A stretch of DNA of 64,000 bases, taken from positions 145,986,476-146,050,475 of the forward strand of contig NC_081413.1 in assembly GCF_030272615.1 (NCBI RefSeq). Reading direction: 5' to 3'. Below the pieces are notes generated by a model, which had not been told where the DNA came from, searched no databases, and saw only the letters and a program-made list of their open reading frames with translations. Position 1 is the stretch's first letter. Each line of letters starts with the position of its first letter. Of the stretch, positions 10,694 through 22,471 are shown piece after piece. A program made the translations under genes and the position numbers. This DNA is from Cryptomeria japonica (Eukaryota; Streptophyta; Pinopsida; Cupressales; Cupressaceae).

Positions 10694-11401
10694 CTAGGTT
10701 CTAAAAAATAAGTGTGACCAATTAGCAAAAAGGTATCCTCCTAATTTTGTTGTGAAATCTCTAGATAGGCAAATAGAAAAGTGTGGAGGTAAGTCAGCTA
10801 TGTACATGCCCTGAGATATTACAAAATTAGTACAAGCATGCAAGGTCAAACCAAGATCTTTGACCAATCCAACTGACTTCACTGATGTTCCATCTAACTG
10901 TACAACTCCTCTAGAAACAGGTGAATAAATTAGACCAAGTTTATCTGCAAGGTCTTTGGGCATAATTGAATTCCTAGCTCCTAAGTCTATCAAGCAATTG
11001 TTGACTAGATGGTTGCCAATTATCAATGTTACAAAAAATGGAGGAGGATTTGGTGTTTGGATTGGTTGATTATTCTTAACTGTGACATCATTAGCTAATG
11101 CAATTGTGGGCTGATCTTTCTGAGGCTCATTAGTCAAGGAAATATTATCCAATTTGTCTCTCAACAATTCCTTTTGTCCATGAATTTGCAATGCATCTAT
11201 CATTGTCATGGAAACATTGGTTTTGGTCATAGATTCAACAATACTAAATGGAACACCACTAACCTTGTGTTGTACTTTTGGAACAGTAGGCTCTTGGTGA
11301 GCTGGTTTTAACTGATTGAACTTTATGTTGTTCTTTAGGTGCTGCAGGCTGTCCTCTTGGTAAAATCTGCACATTTTGGATAGGTGGAGGTGTACTAACA
11401 A
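10694..11401 (-). pseudogene. Gypsy A aspartic protease
   Basis: Retropepsin-like domain that cuts the element polyprotein. The active-site loop reads NCLIDLGARNSIMPKDLADKL where active proteases have D-S/T-G-A; Ser is replaced by Leu, so it is probably inactive. Downstream VQLDGTSVKSVGLV and the hydrophobic strand pattern fit the family. The upstream part (VPFSIVESMTKTNVSM) is a Pro- and Asn-rich linker from gag. A TAG near 10694 ends the open frame. Confidence 0.75.
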
Positions 11402-12389
11402 CTTGCTGACTTATAGAAACTTGTTGTTTCCCTTCATCTAGTTGTTGTCCAGATTTATTCTGTTGTTGTCCATTATTTACAACTTCTCATTGATTATTTG
11501 CAGCTTGTTGTTCAATGTCAATAGCACGTTTCTTTGACCTTGTATTTTTTGCAACAGGTGAAAAAGGTCTATTTTGTGCTTGTGGGTGGTTAACTCCACA
11601 AAATTCCTCACCTTGCCAATTCATCATAACCACCTTAGGACCTTCCGGTTCCTCATTTATACCTGCATCTTGATAAGAGATGTTATTCTGATCCATCAAA
11701 GATTGTGATAGAGAATTCATTGCATTTTGGCATGATGCTTGATTATGGGGTTGTTGGAAAGGACAACACCACTCTTGTGCCATATTGTTCTGAGTAGGAA
11801 CAATTTCTTTAGAATTGCTAGTAATATTCTGATTATAATACTAGTTTTGCCTATTGTTGTAGTTCCTCCTTTGATTGTGAGCATCAACTTGGTAGTTAGG
11901 CCTAGTAGGTTGATAAGGAGCTTTATATGGAGCTTGATACCTTTGATTTTGGTTTTGGTTTTTCTTGATGTTCACCAATTCATTGCCAAAATTGTGCATA
12001 GCCTGCTAGATTTGTTGAGTTGCTTCAACATTCTTTATAAATATCTCTTGTAACATTTGTAGCTGCTTTGATGAGTTTGCTACAACACTATTTTGAACAT
12101 AATTTTGAAAACCTAGTGCTGAAACAATAGGTATTGCAGGTATAAGGGGTACCTGTAAAGGCATCAATGGTTGTATATCAGGAAAAATAGGCATGGGAGG
12201 CCTAGGAGCAATTTTACCAGCTTGCATAAGGTTGTTTTCTCCTCTAATAGATATATCATAAGTTGTTGGTAATGTAACCCCACCCATAGATTGAATCATA
12301 ACAACAATATTGCTATTTAAAGCTCTCAAATAATATAAAAATGCATGTTAAGGAGAGGGTTTTACCATTGTAGGAATTATATTCTAGGT
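11402..12389 (-). pseudogene. Gypsy A gag carboxy-terminal region
   Basis: Low-complexity continuation of gag, rich in Gln, Asn and Pro: PPMPIFPDIQPLMPLQVPL near 12160, then QRYQAPYKAPYQPTRPNYQ near 11930, and WCCPFQQPHNQASC near 11750, which has Cys/His spacing loosely like a zinc knuckle. Several stops (near 12005, 11840, 11487) and a gap in similarity near 12340 show decay. Such regions link the capsid domain to the protease. Confidence 0.6.
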
Positions 12390-13109
12390 TCACTCAAAAC
12401 AGTAATTAAAGTCAGTCATCTGCTCTTGCGGTGCCCTCTTGATAGTGGTCATCTGCTCAACCAATGATAGGTAATCAGATTTATCTACAAACTGCTTTGT
12501 TAGCTTATCACCCAAATCATCCCAATCAATAACTAAATTAATTTGCAAACCCCTGAACCATTGGAGTGATTTGCCTTTGAATGATGTTTCCAATAGCCTG
12601 AGCACCACATTCTCTTGGGTTATATGGTGAACTAAACATAGAAATGCTACATCTCTTATTTTCTCAATGGGTGTGACGTGGTCTTCACCAGTGAAAATAA
12701 ATAGACTTTTCAGAGCTACTCCTGATATAGGATCATGTTGGGTCAAATTCAAAGGGCTGCCTAAATTGAAGGGTACAAAATAATGTGCTCTTGGAATGAC
12801 CATTGTAAATATTGGAGGATTTACTGGTGGATTTTGGGTAATAGATGGTTGAATTGGAGTACTTGCAAAAAGATGATTTATATGGGTGGCAAAATTGGGC
12901 TGAGAACTATTAGGTATTGGAGAAGAATTAGACAGAAGATTAAGATCAGGAGTTTCAAGAAAAACTTCAACTGACAAACTTTTTGGAAACTCAACTGCTG
13001 AATTTGTTGCTTTTTCTATCTTTTTCGTTGTCCTTGACCTTCTTTGCGATGGTGGTAGCTCAATATGCTCAATCGGATCCTCACTCTGTCTGGTTTGATA
13101 CTTTTTCAT
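12390..13109 (-). pseudogene. Gypsy A gag (retrotransposon gag domain)
   Basis: A start codon at 13109 (MKKYQTRQSEDP) opens about 240 codons. The first 110 residues are polar and proline-rich. The second half has the retrotransposon gag capsid signature: KSLFIFTGEDHVTPIEKI, GKSLQWFRGL, WDDLGDKLTKQF and SLVEQMTTIKRAPQEQMTDF. Capsid proteins of this family assemble the cytoplasmic particle. The frame ends in a TGA at 12390, and later gag is found in the next feature. Confidence 0.85.
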
Positions 13110-13256
13110 ATGTTGTTAAGACATGTCCTGCACATAGAACCAAAAAATAGAGTCACCAGGTATTTAGAAAAAATAATCTCAATAGGCTGAAATACTGTTG
13201 TCAATACCAAAACAACAACAAAATTGGATTTTCTTTGAGTTGTGATAGCTCAAACA

Positions 13257-13274
13257 TGTCCCATTGGATGTGCC
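13257..13274 (-). promoter_or_regulatory. Primer-binding site of Gypsy A
   Basis: Minus strand reads TGGCACATCCAATGGG, starting with the TGGC typical of plant Gypsy primer sites, and lies a few bases from an LTR that starts TGTTGTCACTAAGG at 13281. I cannot assign the tRNA with certainty. Confidence 0.55.
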
Positions 13275-13280
13275 AAAAAC

Positions 13281-14390
13281 TGTTGTCACTAAGGATTGCA
13301 CCCATGATGCTAAGTTCAAAAATAAGCAATCCTGTGAAACATGGAAACACCTTCGAGCCTATGGGTTGCTCAAAGTGAAGGTGAATCTTTGGAGATCAGG
13401 CCAATTCCTATTCTGATGGATCTCCTACACTAACTTCTTGTGGGAAAAGGGTAAAAGTCCTTCATGTAATGAAAAACCTATCCTAATGGAGGTGACACAC
13501 CAAGATGATGCAGTTCTACTTGTTGCCCTAAAACTATAACCAGCTGCAACAACACCCAAAAATTATCTCACGAATCAAATACGATCATGAAATTCATAAA
13601 CATTTCATGTGAAGGCTTGAAGTTATCCAAATTTTGCATATAGGAAAAGTGAATTTTCACTACATGCAAAGAACTAGAAACCAAATGAACACAACCCACA
13701 ACCTGAATTTGCTATGAAATCTTCCTATTTCTGCAAAACATAAATGAGACAAAGAAAAGGATTCAGAATTAAACCACAATAACTTTGTCAAATCATTCAT
13801 CTGATAATGGAAAAATAAGAAATAATTGACAAGGAAATTGAAACTCTCTATTGCAAACTGAAAAATAATCTCTATTACAATGCTGAAAAATTGAAAAAAA
13901 AGTGTTAAGATACAATGTTTTTTTGCAAAAATGTGTAAGCAAAAAAGAAAGAACTAGAGGGAAAAAAGAAGGAGAGAAGGAATAAATAAAAATCATGATG
14001 AATCCCCTTCAAAAACCCTAAAATCACTGCATGAGAAAAGCCTTGGGCGAATCTGCCCCAAAAATAGCATAAAAACTCATGCATAATCTATAAAATAATA
14101 ATCTTTTCTACTAAAAAGCACTACCACTGATCCTCCTATTAGAAAATCTGCATATCTAAAGGTGAAAAATAGTTATCCCCATGTGAAAGTTGCATGATGA
14201 ATTGAACTGTGACTATATTAAAAAGAAATTCCACTGAGAAAAACTTATGCATCATCAGGTAATTGCTCTCCATGTTGAAACTTCTATTAAAAAATGGTTG
14301 TGGAAATGATCTCCCTATTTCATGAGATTTCCAACAGTATGTAACACTTGCATATTCAAATAACCAATTGCATTAATCTTTCATGTAGAA
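13281..14390 (-). mobile_element. 5' LTR of Gypsy A (outer border approximate)
   Basis: LTR-like AT-rich sequence starting with TG next to the primer site. It has no coding potential. The outer end is not clear because sequence belonging to element 3a begins around 14.4 kb, and I found no second LTR or target duplication in the window. Confidence 0.5.
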
Positions 14391-16630
14391 ATCATCCCCT
14401 TGCTTGGCGAGCTTTTCACTATTCGAACAACTAGTTCTGAGTCTACCATGCAATTTTTATTTGCCAGCCATTGGATTGGCTGCATGAACCATGGTTGCTT
14501 GCATTTAAATTTTTCATTTACTTCGTAGTGGGCCCCACCATTTGTCGCCAAGTCGCTATGATTATCTATCGAGCATTTTTATCTTGCAGTATAGCGATGA
14601 CTGTTGAACTATCAGGAAATTGCTTGCCTTTTAGTCTTCTTGTTTGCTTTTATCTTCTTGGGCCCATGGGAATGAGTGATGCTAATGAACTTTGAACTAT
14701 TGAACCATTTTGAAGTGGTGATCCACTTTGAACCGATGAACCACTGAACTTTTAACCATTGAACCATTTTCAAGCCTTGAACCAATTTCAAGACTTGAAC
14801 CAATTTGAACCAATTCAAGTTCAAGATTGAATTAGACATCCACCCATCTGTAGACTTTTGCAACATGTCAGCCTCTGATTTTCTCGCGGGTCCACTTTGT
14901 CTTCCATCTAGACCTGGACCCACCTTATCGCCAAGTCGCAGTGATAACCTGGTGTGCAAGTTTTATTAGTACCTTAGCGACCACTGTCTGATCTTTTGCC
15001 TAGCTATTGGATCTGATCAATCTGCTCGATCTTTACTCTTGGTCTTCCCATGGTTCTTCATCTTCTCTCTACCATGTGGCACATCCTCATTTGCTCTGAG
15101 CCCACTTGGATGGCCACCTAGATGGCCACATGATTAGTCGCCAAGTCGCATGAGATAACCAACAACCATTTTTATCTTGCAGTATAGCGACAGTCATTGA
15201 TCTATCAGGAACCTGCTTGCTTTTTAACCTCTTAGCTTCTCATCTCCCATTTTCCTTTTCCACACATGCTTAGTTGCCAATTCGTTGTGATAACTGGTGA
15301 GCTTCTTTCTATAGCGGTATAGCGATGGCCCTTAGATCCTTTGGATTATTATTGATCTTTCCTAAAGTTGCTCTACCTTTAACCCTAGCTGATCTTCCCT
15401 CTTGTGTCACATGTCAACGTGTCACTCTCTGATTGGCTTATGAGATCTGCCTAGGAACCACCTTTTTGTCGGGCCACCATGCGTCTTGCTTTGTCAGATC
15501 TCTTTCTTTCGGCCAAGCTACTCTCTTGGCGAGCCATTTACCAGTCTCATCGAACTAAAGGTTTCATTGATATTATTATGTTGATGAAACTGAGCCTTCA
15601 GTGAAACTCTTTCAAGACTCATCGCGACCAAGATCTACTCGATGTCGATGGAACTGAGCTTTCAATGAAACCTTTTCAGGACTCATCACAGCCAAGATCT
15701 TCTCGATGTTGCCCATCCGTGCCATGTCGCCAGCCACTCAACTGCCATCTATCTTGTCGCATGTCACCACATGTCAACTTTTGATTTGTTCAGAGTCTAC
15801 CTTAGCACCACCTGGCCTTCCACCTGTTGCAAGGGTATTCATTCTGGGCACTTCATAACCATGGTATAGTGACAGTTATGTATAGCCCCAAATTGTCACT
15901 CCGTCGTTCGATCTCTCTTGATCTGATGGTTGATCTTTACTCTTTGTTCTACCATGTCATCAGTCACCAAGTCAAGGCGATAATCCCGTGTGCATATTTT
16001 CATTGCGACATAGTGACAGCCGTTAGATCTCTACGATCACCATTGATCTTTCTTCAACTTACTCGCTCTTTAGTCTCTTCCCGCCAACCGGTCACAAAAT
16101 TAGGACACCTTGAGATGTGTGCGCACAAGGTCCACCGGGCCATGAGCTACCTCTTCTTGCCAAAAGACCGTAATCTTTGACACTATAGTTATAAGTTACC
16201 TTATATTTAAATGTTATGAATTCCCTTTGTGTGGCAAATGTGGGATAAAAGGTCTTCCTACTTGGCGACTGAAACCGCTTGGAAACTCTAAGGCTTTTTC
16301 AAAACCCTCTTTGGCACCCAAGTAAAACTTTACACAGGTCGATTGCATTTTGCTCTGAGTTTCTTTTGGCCTTAAGGTTTTAATAGCCACGCCATTTCAT
16401 CTGCAATGGTACATAATATCTTTGCAATCTACAACATGCTTAGCTCAAGCCTCGTGGGAGCCACATTTTAACCCACATGCTATCTTACTTTCCTGTATCT
16501 GCACATGAAGCAAACAAGTTAGAAAAAAATAGTGCATTTCTTCTTGGTTCATGATTCAATCTTTTTAGAATGAATGAATGCAAGGCTTCATTAGGTCACC
16601 AAATTTGGCATGTGCAAAATTTTGATAACA
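14391..16630 (-). mobile_element. Element 3a, truncated relative of elements 1/2/4
   Basis: On the minus strand it begins TGTTATCAAAATTTTGC at 16630, the same start as elements 1 and 2. A promoter-like block follows (TTATCCCACATTTGCC near 16240, then AT-rich). Downstream are repeats containing GTCGCTATACTGC and CGACTTGGCGAC words, here seen in reverse on the plus strand (for example near 14550, 14935, 15135, 15170, 15310 and 15960). The downstream tail seen in element 3b is missing, so the left side is truncated. There is no ORF X and no other gene. Confidence 0.55.
14690..14830 (-). repeat. Short GAACCA-type tandem repeat
   Basis: A run of imperfect units of the form TGAACCAnTTTnAA (about ten in 140 bases). 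A frame through it gives a repetitive Trp/Phe/Lys peptide that is a by-product of the repeat. It sits within element 3a. Confidence 0.6.
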
Positions 16631-17029
16631 GGTTCAAGGTTCAAGGTTTAACTGCTTCTCTTGCGTGAGTCATGGCTTTGTAATGTTATTTAATAAGCAA
16701 GTGAGAATGTGTTATGTCAGTTTTGAACCATTTGCCAATCAGTTCAAGGTTCAAACTATTGGGACTCATAACAATTTAAGTATTTTGGGAGGCCCATTTC
16801 AAAATTTTGCATATGCACTTCCTCCTAGCATGTTTCTAGCAGTTTTGAATTTTTTCATTATCGGCAAGACCTACCCTGATCAGCAGGTATCACCCCAATG
16901 AGGTCACATGCGATGTGTGTTGTGTTATCGGGTATCAAGTCGAGTAGTTTCATGCTATCCCGACCACCTAATGACATGGTGCAACTGGGGTAGATATACA
17001 TTGGTGACATCAGCCATCGGAATAGTGCA

Positions 17030-17215
17030 ATGTAATGCTTCCCGATGACCCGATGGAACATCATCTAGAGCATGGTAAGTCATCAGCCATCAGAGGTCAA
17101 GTTCTGAAGTTATCCCAATGACCCGATGGATAGTGAAAAGAGGTGCAGAGCATGAAGTTTTTCATCGACCATCGAGTTAGCATGTTTGGAGAGGTCCTGA
17201 TGACCTGATGGAAAG
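17030..17215 (+). repeat. GATGACCCGATGG repeats
   Basis: Three copies of a short unit (near 17039, 17116 and 17200) reading roughly CCCGATGACCCGATGG, each preceded or followed by a CATCAGCCATC-like word. They lie just upstream of the element 3b promoter block. Role unknown. Confidence 0.55.
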
Positions 17216-17233
17216 GCCTAGGCATGGTCCATT

Positions 17234-17278
17234 TATCCCACATTGGCCATGGGGAGGAGAATTTCATTATTTAAAGGC
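17234..17278 (+). promoter_or_regulatory. Promoter-like block of element 3b
   Basis: TTATCCCACATTGGCCATGG followed about 30 bases later by the TATA-like ATTATTTAAAGG. The TCCCACAT word just upstream of a TATA box is frequent in plant LTR promoters. The same pair occurs in elements 3a (about 16240, minus) and 4 (about 49894-49938). Confidence 0.5.
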
Positions 17279-17399
17279 AAAGCCCCATACATATTAAATG
17301 TCAAATCTTATAGGATTTTGGCAAGTAGCAGCTCAGAAGTGGTGGCACCCCCGCACACATCTCAAAGCGCCCAAATTTTGCAGTGAAAAGGCAAAATAA

Positions 17400-19230
17400 C
17401 CAGCAAGCAAGTCAGGAAGATCAATGGTGATCACAAAAGATCCAACGGTTGTTGCTAAGTCATGACATAAAGATTCTCATCAAATATCACCGCGACTTGG
17501 TGAAAAAGCACGTGCCAAAAAGGGGTGAGCAGTTCAGCTTAAGGATCGAGTAGGTTTTAGCCGATCGAATGGCCATCGCTATACTGCCATGTGAAAGTTC
17601 TCGACTGTTAATAGCCGCAACTTGATAGCTGATGAGGTGGTAGACAAGTGGTGGACACATGGTAATGTCGTGGCACAAGAGAGAGTCACTCAAGAGAGGC
17701 TAATGATCGAGCAGATCACTAAAATCCAACGGCAGATCAGTGGTGGGTTGAAATTCTGAGGCTAACCATGATTGTCATTGTACTGCGGTTGTGAAGTGTC
17801 CAGAATGAATACCCTCATGGCAGGTGGCACTGAGGTGGACTCTGAGAAAATCATGAGGTGCTAAATGGTGACACCTAGCTGATGAGGTGGAAGGTTTAGT
17901 GGTAACACGAGGAAGACAGGTGGCATGTCATCAAAATGAACATTGATGAGACCTTGGCTTTGATGGATCACTATAGGGACTCACCAAAGGTATCAGTTTC
18001 ATCGATATAAAAGGTGTCAATGAAAATAAGGTTTCAATAAGATAAGAAAGAAGCTTGCTGAAGGTAAGGTTTGGCTGAAATACTAAGGCCTAACAAACCA
18101 GAATAGGTGGTGGGTCTGGTCACGCAGAGTGGCGAATGAGGTCATTCTCAAGTGGATCTGGTGGCCGTTCACATACTAACATGTAGTACTGATCGATGAA
18201 GAGGTAAAGACTGAGTAGGTTTGTGCCAATCTAATGGTTGTCGCTATACCATTATACAAAGGTGCTTGATGGTTATCCCCTGCGACATGGTGAGTAATGA
18301 TGTGGAAGTTGTGGTGGCGGTCTAGGTGGGCTGGAGCAAACCAGGAAGTGACACATGGTAGGCCCGCCAGAGGAGAGAGTAGCCTAGGTGAATTAATCGG
18401 TGGGCATGTGAAGAGGGATCTGATGGTTGGATTGATGATCTGACAGTGGTTTCCATGTCACGATAGAAAGATGCTCGATGGCTAAGAGGCATGACTTGGA
18501 GACTATGCAGTGGGACTTGTAGGAAGAACAGTTCGAAGAAAGTAAATAATAAGAAAGTTAAGGAAGATCTATGGTTGTCGCCATACTACAAGATGGAGGT
18601 GCTCAAAGGTTAATGGTTGCAACTTGGCGACTGGTGAGGTGGCAAGACAGGTGGAGTCTAGAGGGACTCACAAGTGAACCAGGAGATGACATGTGGCCAA
18701 AACTTGTGTGGGAAAGTTAGGTTAAAATATAGTTTCAGACTATGGTGAAAAGGCAAAAGCTTAAATGACTAACCTACAGAGGGACTGATGGCTGAGGGTT
18801 GAACTTTTGCCAAAATATAGATTTTTCATCTATCGTTGGAAAGCTCTCAATTCAAGGAATTGGATTCTGCAATCAAGTGTAGCCCATGACAAGTATTTAT
18901 GGGGTAGTGACCTCGGGATCTCAAAAGTTATTTCTCAGATAGAAGGTGATGATTTTTTGTAGGCCAAGTGCGACAATGGTTAATGCTAGTAGTTAAGGTA
19001 AGCTATTACAATGACAAACTAGTGGTAGTGGTTAATTTTTTAACAGCTAGAGACCAAGTGGTGGGGCCCGTTTCTAAGCAGATTACTCAAGAAAGTTAAT
19101 GGGCATGTTAGTTTACCATGATCGGATGGTTGTCACTATACCACAATGGAAACATGTCCGAACTTTAAAGGTTGCAACATGGTGACTAAAGGAAAGGTGC
19201 TTAGAAAGAAGACCTCCTAATCCGTTGGTG
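17400..19230 (+). repeat. Diverged repeat array in element 3b leader
   Basis: Imperfect units combining GATCCAACGGTTGTCGCTAT-like and GCGACTTGGTGA-like words, often followed by GGTGG and a GGGTCC-like word. Examples start near 17450, 17570, 17780, 18230, 18435, 18580 and 19120. The same units run in the opposite direction in element 3a. No reading frame is conserved across units. Confidence 0.55.
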
Positions 19231-20475
19231 CCAAAAATTTAAAATATTCAAAAGAAATAGCATCAGAGGTATGCAAGTTATATCTGACATTACTTCAAGG
19301 TGAAAAAGGGTTGGTGAGAGGTATTCAAGGAGATCTGTAGGGAGATCTGTAGAGGACATAATGGTGTGCAGCTCTGTGTTTTCTTAGGTAGAACCATCAA
19401 TGTTCTTTCTCAAGATAATACACCAACATTATGAAGCTATCGATTGTTGTAACCAATTTTGTGTAATAGGGGCCTGCCCTTTCTTCCATTTTCCAAATGT
19501 GTGCCCAGTGAATTAATGAAGCACGCATCCCAGAAAGAATGTTAGGTTTCTCCCTCAACTACAATGGTACAGAAATATAACTTTTGGAGTAAATAACTGT
19601 TAGGGTAATATTTTTCTTCTACGTAGTCTAAAGCTTGTTGTATCCTGATTTCTATAAAAGGATACTAAGGCTACCTAAAAAAGGGGACACAATTTTTTGT
19701 AGATAAACTCTGGCAAAATTAATACAGGCCTTTGTCTTAGTAATTTCTGAGTCAAATATAAAGTACTTGTCAACTTCTGACAGATCAATGAAATATATAG
19801 TCCAAAGAATTTAAATTCAGATTTATATTGTCTCTATGTCATTGTGTTGGTGTTCATTCCATTTAAGTAATCAAGGATTGCTTATTTGAATGATTTTGCA
19901 GGCTTCTAATGAAGTTGTTTTGAGTCTTTTTCTAAGGAGAAAAATATAAATATAATGTGAATAAAGTCATTGATATTAGTATTTCTGGTGTGGATTTGAT
20001 GATAAATCTGGTGCACATTAGGACTCTGTGTATGTCAGGCATATTCAGAGTTGATAGATCAGGAACTTGTGATTTGTGTACTAGTTTCTCTTGTCAGGTT
20101 GCAGTCTGTTGTAGATGACTCTATTGCCCAGATAAGACACTAGTTTATCTATTGGTTTTTGTTGCATTTTGTGATCCTTTTTAAAAAAAGTTAAATCAAT
20201 TTTCCATTTAGGTTAGTTGTATTGGTCAGTAAGGAAAGTTTGCAGGAATTTACACTAGTTTTCTGCAAACCATTTATTATTTTTGTGAGAAATAGTCTTT
20301 AAAAGGGTTCACCTACCCAAGATTTTATAAGCTTAAAGTGTAGGAGGTTTCCTAATTCTGTAACCTCATATTGTTGTCTTTATTTCAAACTTTTGTTGTT
20401 CTCTTCCATTGCAGCACAAAGGCAGTAATTTTCACTTTTAAAAAGAAGAAACATAAGTTTTCAAAATGGAGAACA

Positions 20476-20900
20476 ATAGAACGAATTGCCTACTTGGTAA
20501 TTTTGTATTATCGGTCAAGCCACATGAACTTACCATGGACTCAACTCAGTACATACTGGATCATCTCATTTGCGAACTCGAGCATCTCCAGAATGTCGGT
20601 GAAACCGTGATCCTTCAAAATTTGAAATTTCAGTTTAAGCAATCCATCCTTGTTCAATAAAGTAGACAAATACATTGATTTAATCTCTAATGAACCCAAA
20701 TCCTCCAGAGTGCAATGAAAATATTCTCTCACATCTTCAACATAAAGAACTCCACCAGGAACCCTAGAAAATGCACCGATAGAGTCATCGACCTTTGCAA
20801 TTTGAGGGCATTGTTTGAATTTCGGATGTGGATGATCCTTAATATATACCACAATAGGGGTAGCCACACCTACCTGAGTGGGAGAAGATCCAGAAGCCAT
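20476..20900 (-). pseudogene. Copia A' second ORF, amino-terminal fragment
   Basis: Starts MASGSSPTQVG at 20900 and matches the second ORFs of Copia A (40163) and Copia B (27447): SIGAFSRVPGGVLYVEDVREY and, after stops, VLS*VHGKFMWLD and YKITK*AIR, aligning with VLSRVHGEFFWLD and IHKITKEVVKAV in Copia A. I do not recognise the protein. Element 3b cuts it off at 20475, and the remainder was not found on the other side of that element. Confidence 0.7.
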
Positions 20901-21364
20901 TCCAATTTCAAAAAAATTTGCGTGAAAACAAGAAAAATACCTCACAACCAAAGTTGGTGAATACCTTTGATAAATCCACACAAAGAATACTAGAAAATGC
21001 TCTTAATTGCCTTAAACTTTCTTTTCTTTTCTCTGAGTGCTATGTGATTAGTTTTGAAGCAACTTATCCCCTTTAATCTGTGAAACACTAATTTCCCATT
21101 GACATTATTGCATGTGGGCATATGATACTGGATACAAAATCCATTATCTCAATATTGGTGAATCTCTAGACTGTCTTCACCAAGATTTGAAACAAGCTTT
21201 CAGACCACTACCAGGGGCAATGCAGGATATGACATTAATTTGCCTCCCTCTAAGTCCAAAGCCTTACTTATAGGATAAGTTTCCTATCGATGCAGGAACA
21301 TTCTACTTTGTCGGCTAGGTAATCAGAGAATTTACCTTTGTTGATTGATCTTTAGACTTCCTAA

Positions 21365-21780
21365 TCAACTATTTAGCATGAGCCTTCTAGATCTCATCAA
21401 AAAATTTCTTTCCTTTCTCATTTGATGTTCCATTTCATTCTGGTGTATTTTTGCTTTTGCAATATTTGGCAATATGTCATATTTTATTACATGCATAGCA
21501 AGTAACATTGTTCTTTGAATTGCCTTGCTGAGTCCTTGACCATTCTTTAACCTACATTGATTAACCATATGTATAAACTTTCCACATGTATGACATATCA
21601 AATTCATTCTACAATCTTCTATCCCATGACCATACTTATTACACTTCAAACACTAACTGGGAACAACATTATTATTCTCATTTTCTCTATTTATGCATTG
21701 ACTTGCTCTATGACCAAACTTATTACAAACAAATCATCTACCATTAAATTTATGTGCATTCGGTTGCCTTACCGGTGATT
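21365..21780 (-). pseudogene. Copia A' gag-like zinc knuckles
   Basis: A run of Cys-His knuckles: CNKYGHGIEDC, then CHTCGKFIHMVNQC, and upstream (higher coordinates) a further degraded knuckle near 21735. Such CCHC motifs bind RNA in gag proteins. It lies between the coiled-coil gag part (22.1-22.4 kb) and the second ORF, as in Copia A. Stops and frameshifts are present. Confidence 0.7.
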
Positions 21781-22119
21781 TATGATTATGGTTGTCTAGT
21801 AGATTGCCCTAATTTGTAGTATCAGAACTTTCTCCATGCTAAAATCCAAGACCACTAGTGTCTCCAATGTCTCTGTGATCCTTCAATAATTCATCAAGCC
21901 TTGCAGAGCTGACCCTAGACTTCTCTTTGTATTCATTTGCAACATCTAGATCACTTCATAGGATTGACATCATTCTTTCCAACTCTTGTTCATCATTCTA
22001 TGATTGCATCAACTTAGTTCTCAACACATCATTCTCATGCACCGACCTAATGCATTCCTCAGATCTATCTTTCATAGATATAACAAGATATTCTTCATTC
22101 TTATTCTGATATTCAATCT

Positions 22120-22440
22120 CCTTGGACATCCTCATACTCATAGCTTGCATTTCATTCTTCATGACACCATTCTCCCGACTTTTACAACATCTGGATGATG
22201 TAATTCCTTAAGGGCATTCTTCTCATCATCCAGATGTTGTAAAAGTTCTTTCCTTTTATCTTGAGAATATGTAAACTTTCCTGTAGGGTAAGAATAAATT
22301 CCTTTAAATAATTTAACTCATCTTTCAACTTCAAGCTCTTCAACCTTTCAACATCATAGTCCTCAAGTGCTACTTCAAGTTCTTTCTGTAGACTCATCTC
22401 CATGGATTCCGGATTCACGATCTTCCTCAAGCTGTTAGAA
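22120..22440 (-). pseudogene. Copia A' gag-like coiled-coil part
   Basis: Just downstream of the primer site, a charged helical stretch MSLQKELEVALEDYDVERL followed by KLKDELNYLKEFILTLQ, predicted by eye to form a coiled coil. Copia A has the same block (DYDTKKLKNMKLEDDL near 41650). The next 250 bases continue helical but broken. This is the amino end of the element's gag-like ORF. Confidence 0.6.
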
Positions 22441-22457
22441 TTATTCTGAGCAACAAG

Positions 22458-22469
22458 GCTCTGATACCA
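22458..22469 (-). promoter_or_regulatory. Primer-binding site of Copia A'
   Basis: Minus strand TGGTATCAGAGC, complementary to initiator methionine tRNA, two bases from the LTR that starts at 22472. Confidence 0.9.
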
Positions 22470-22471
22470 AT

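Larger units (their letters stand above)
16631..20475 (+). mobile_element. Element 3b, ORF-less relative of elements 1/2/4
   Basis: Plus-strand element with the blocks of its relatives: GGGACTCATAACAATTTAAG and CCCATTTCAAAATTTTGC near 16770-16810 (both similar to the start of element 4), a promoter at 17.24 kb, a repeat array, TCGTTGGAAAGCTCTC (18833, matched in element 4), a TATA-like TTTCTATAAAAGGATAC (about 19653), GCCCAGATAAGACACTAG (about 20130) and an end GGAGAACA at 20475. The right border is fixed because the Copia A' frame resumes directly after it. The left border is uncertain: it abuts the start of element 3a, and no matching target duplication is seen. No coding region is recognised. 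Confidence 0.55.

Noticed and set aside
14612-14959. Minus-strand frame with repeated Trp-Phe-Lys-Leu-Val-Gln units
   Set aside because: It is produced by the short GAACCA-type tandem repeat and has no homologous flanks.
2750-19230. CRISPR-like array, because of regularly recurring words
   Set aside because: Units are diverged, irregular in length, lack unique spacers and lie in plant retroelement leaders.
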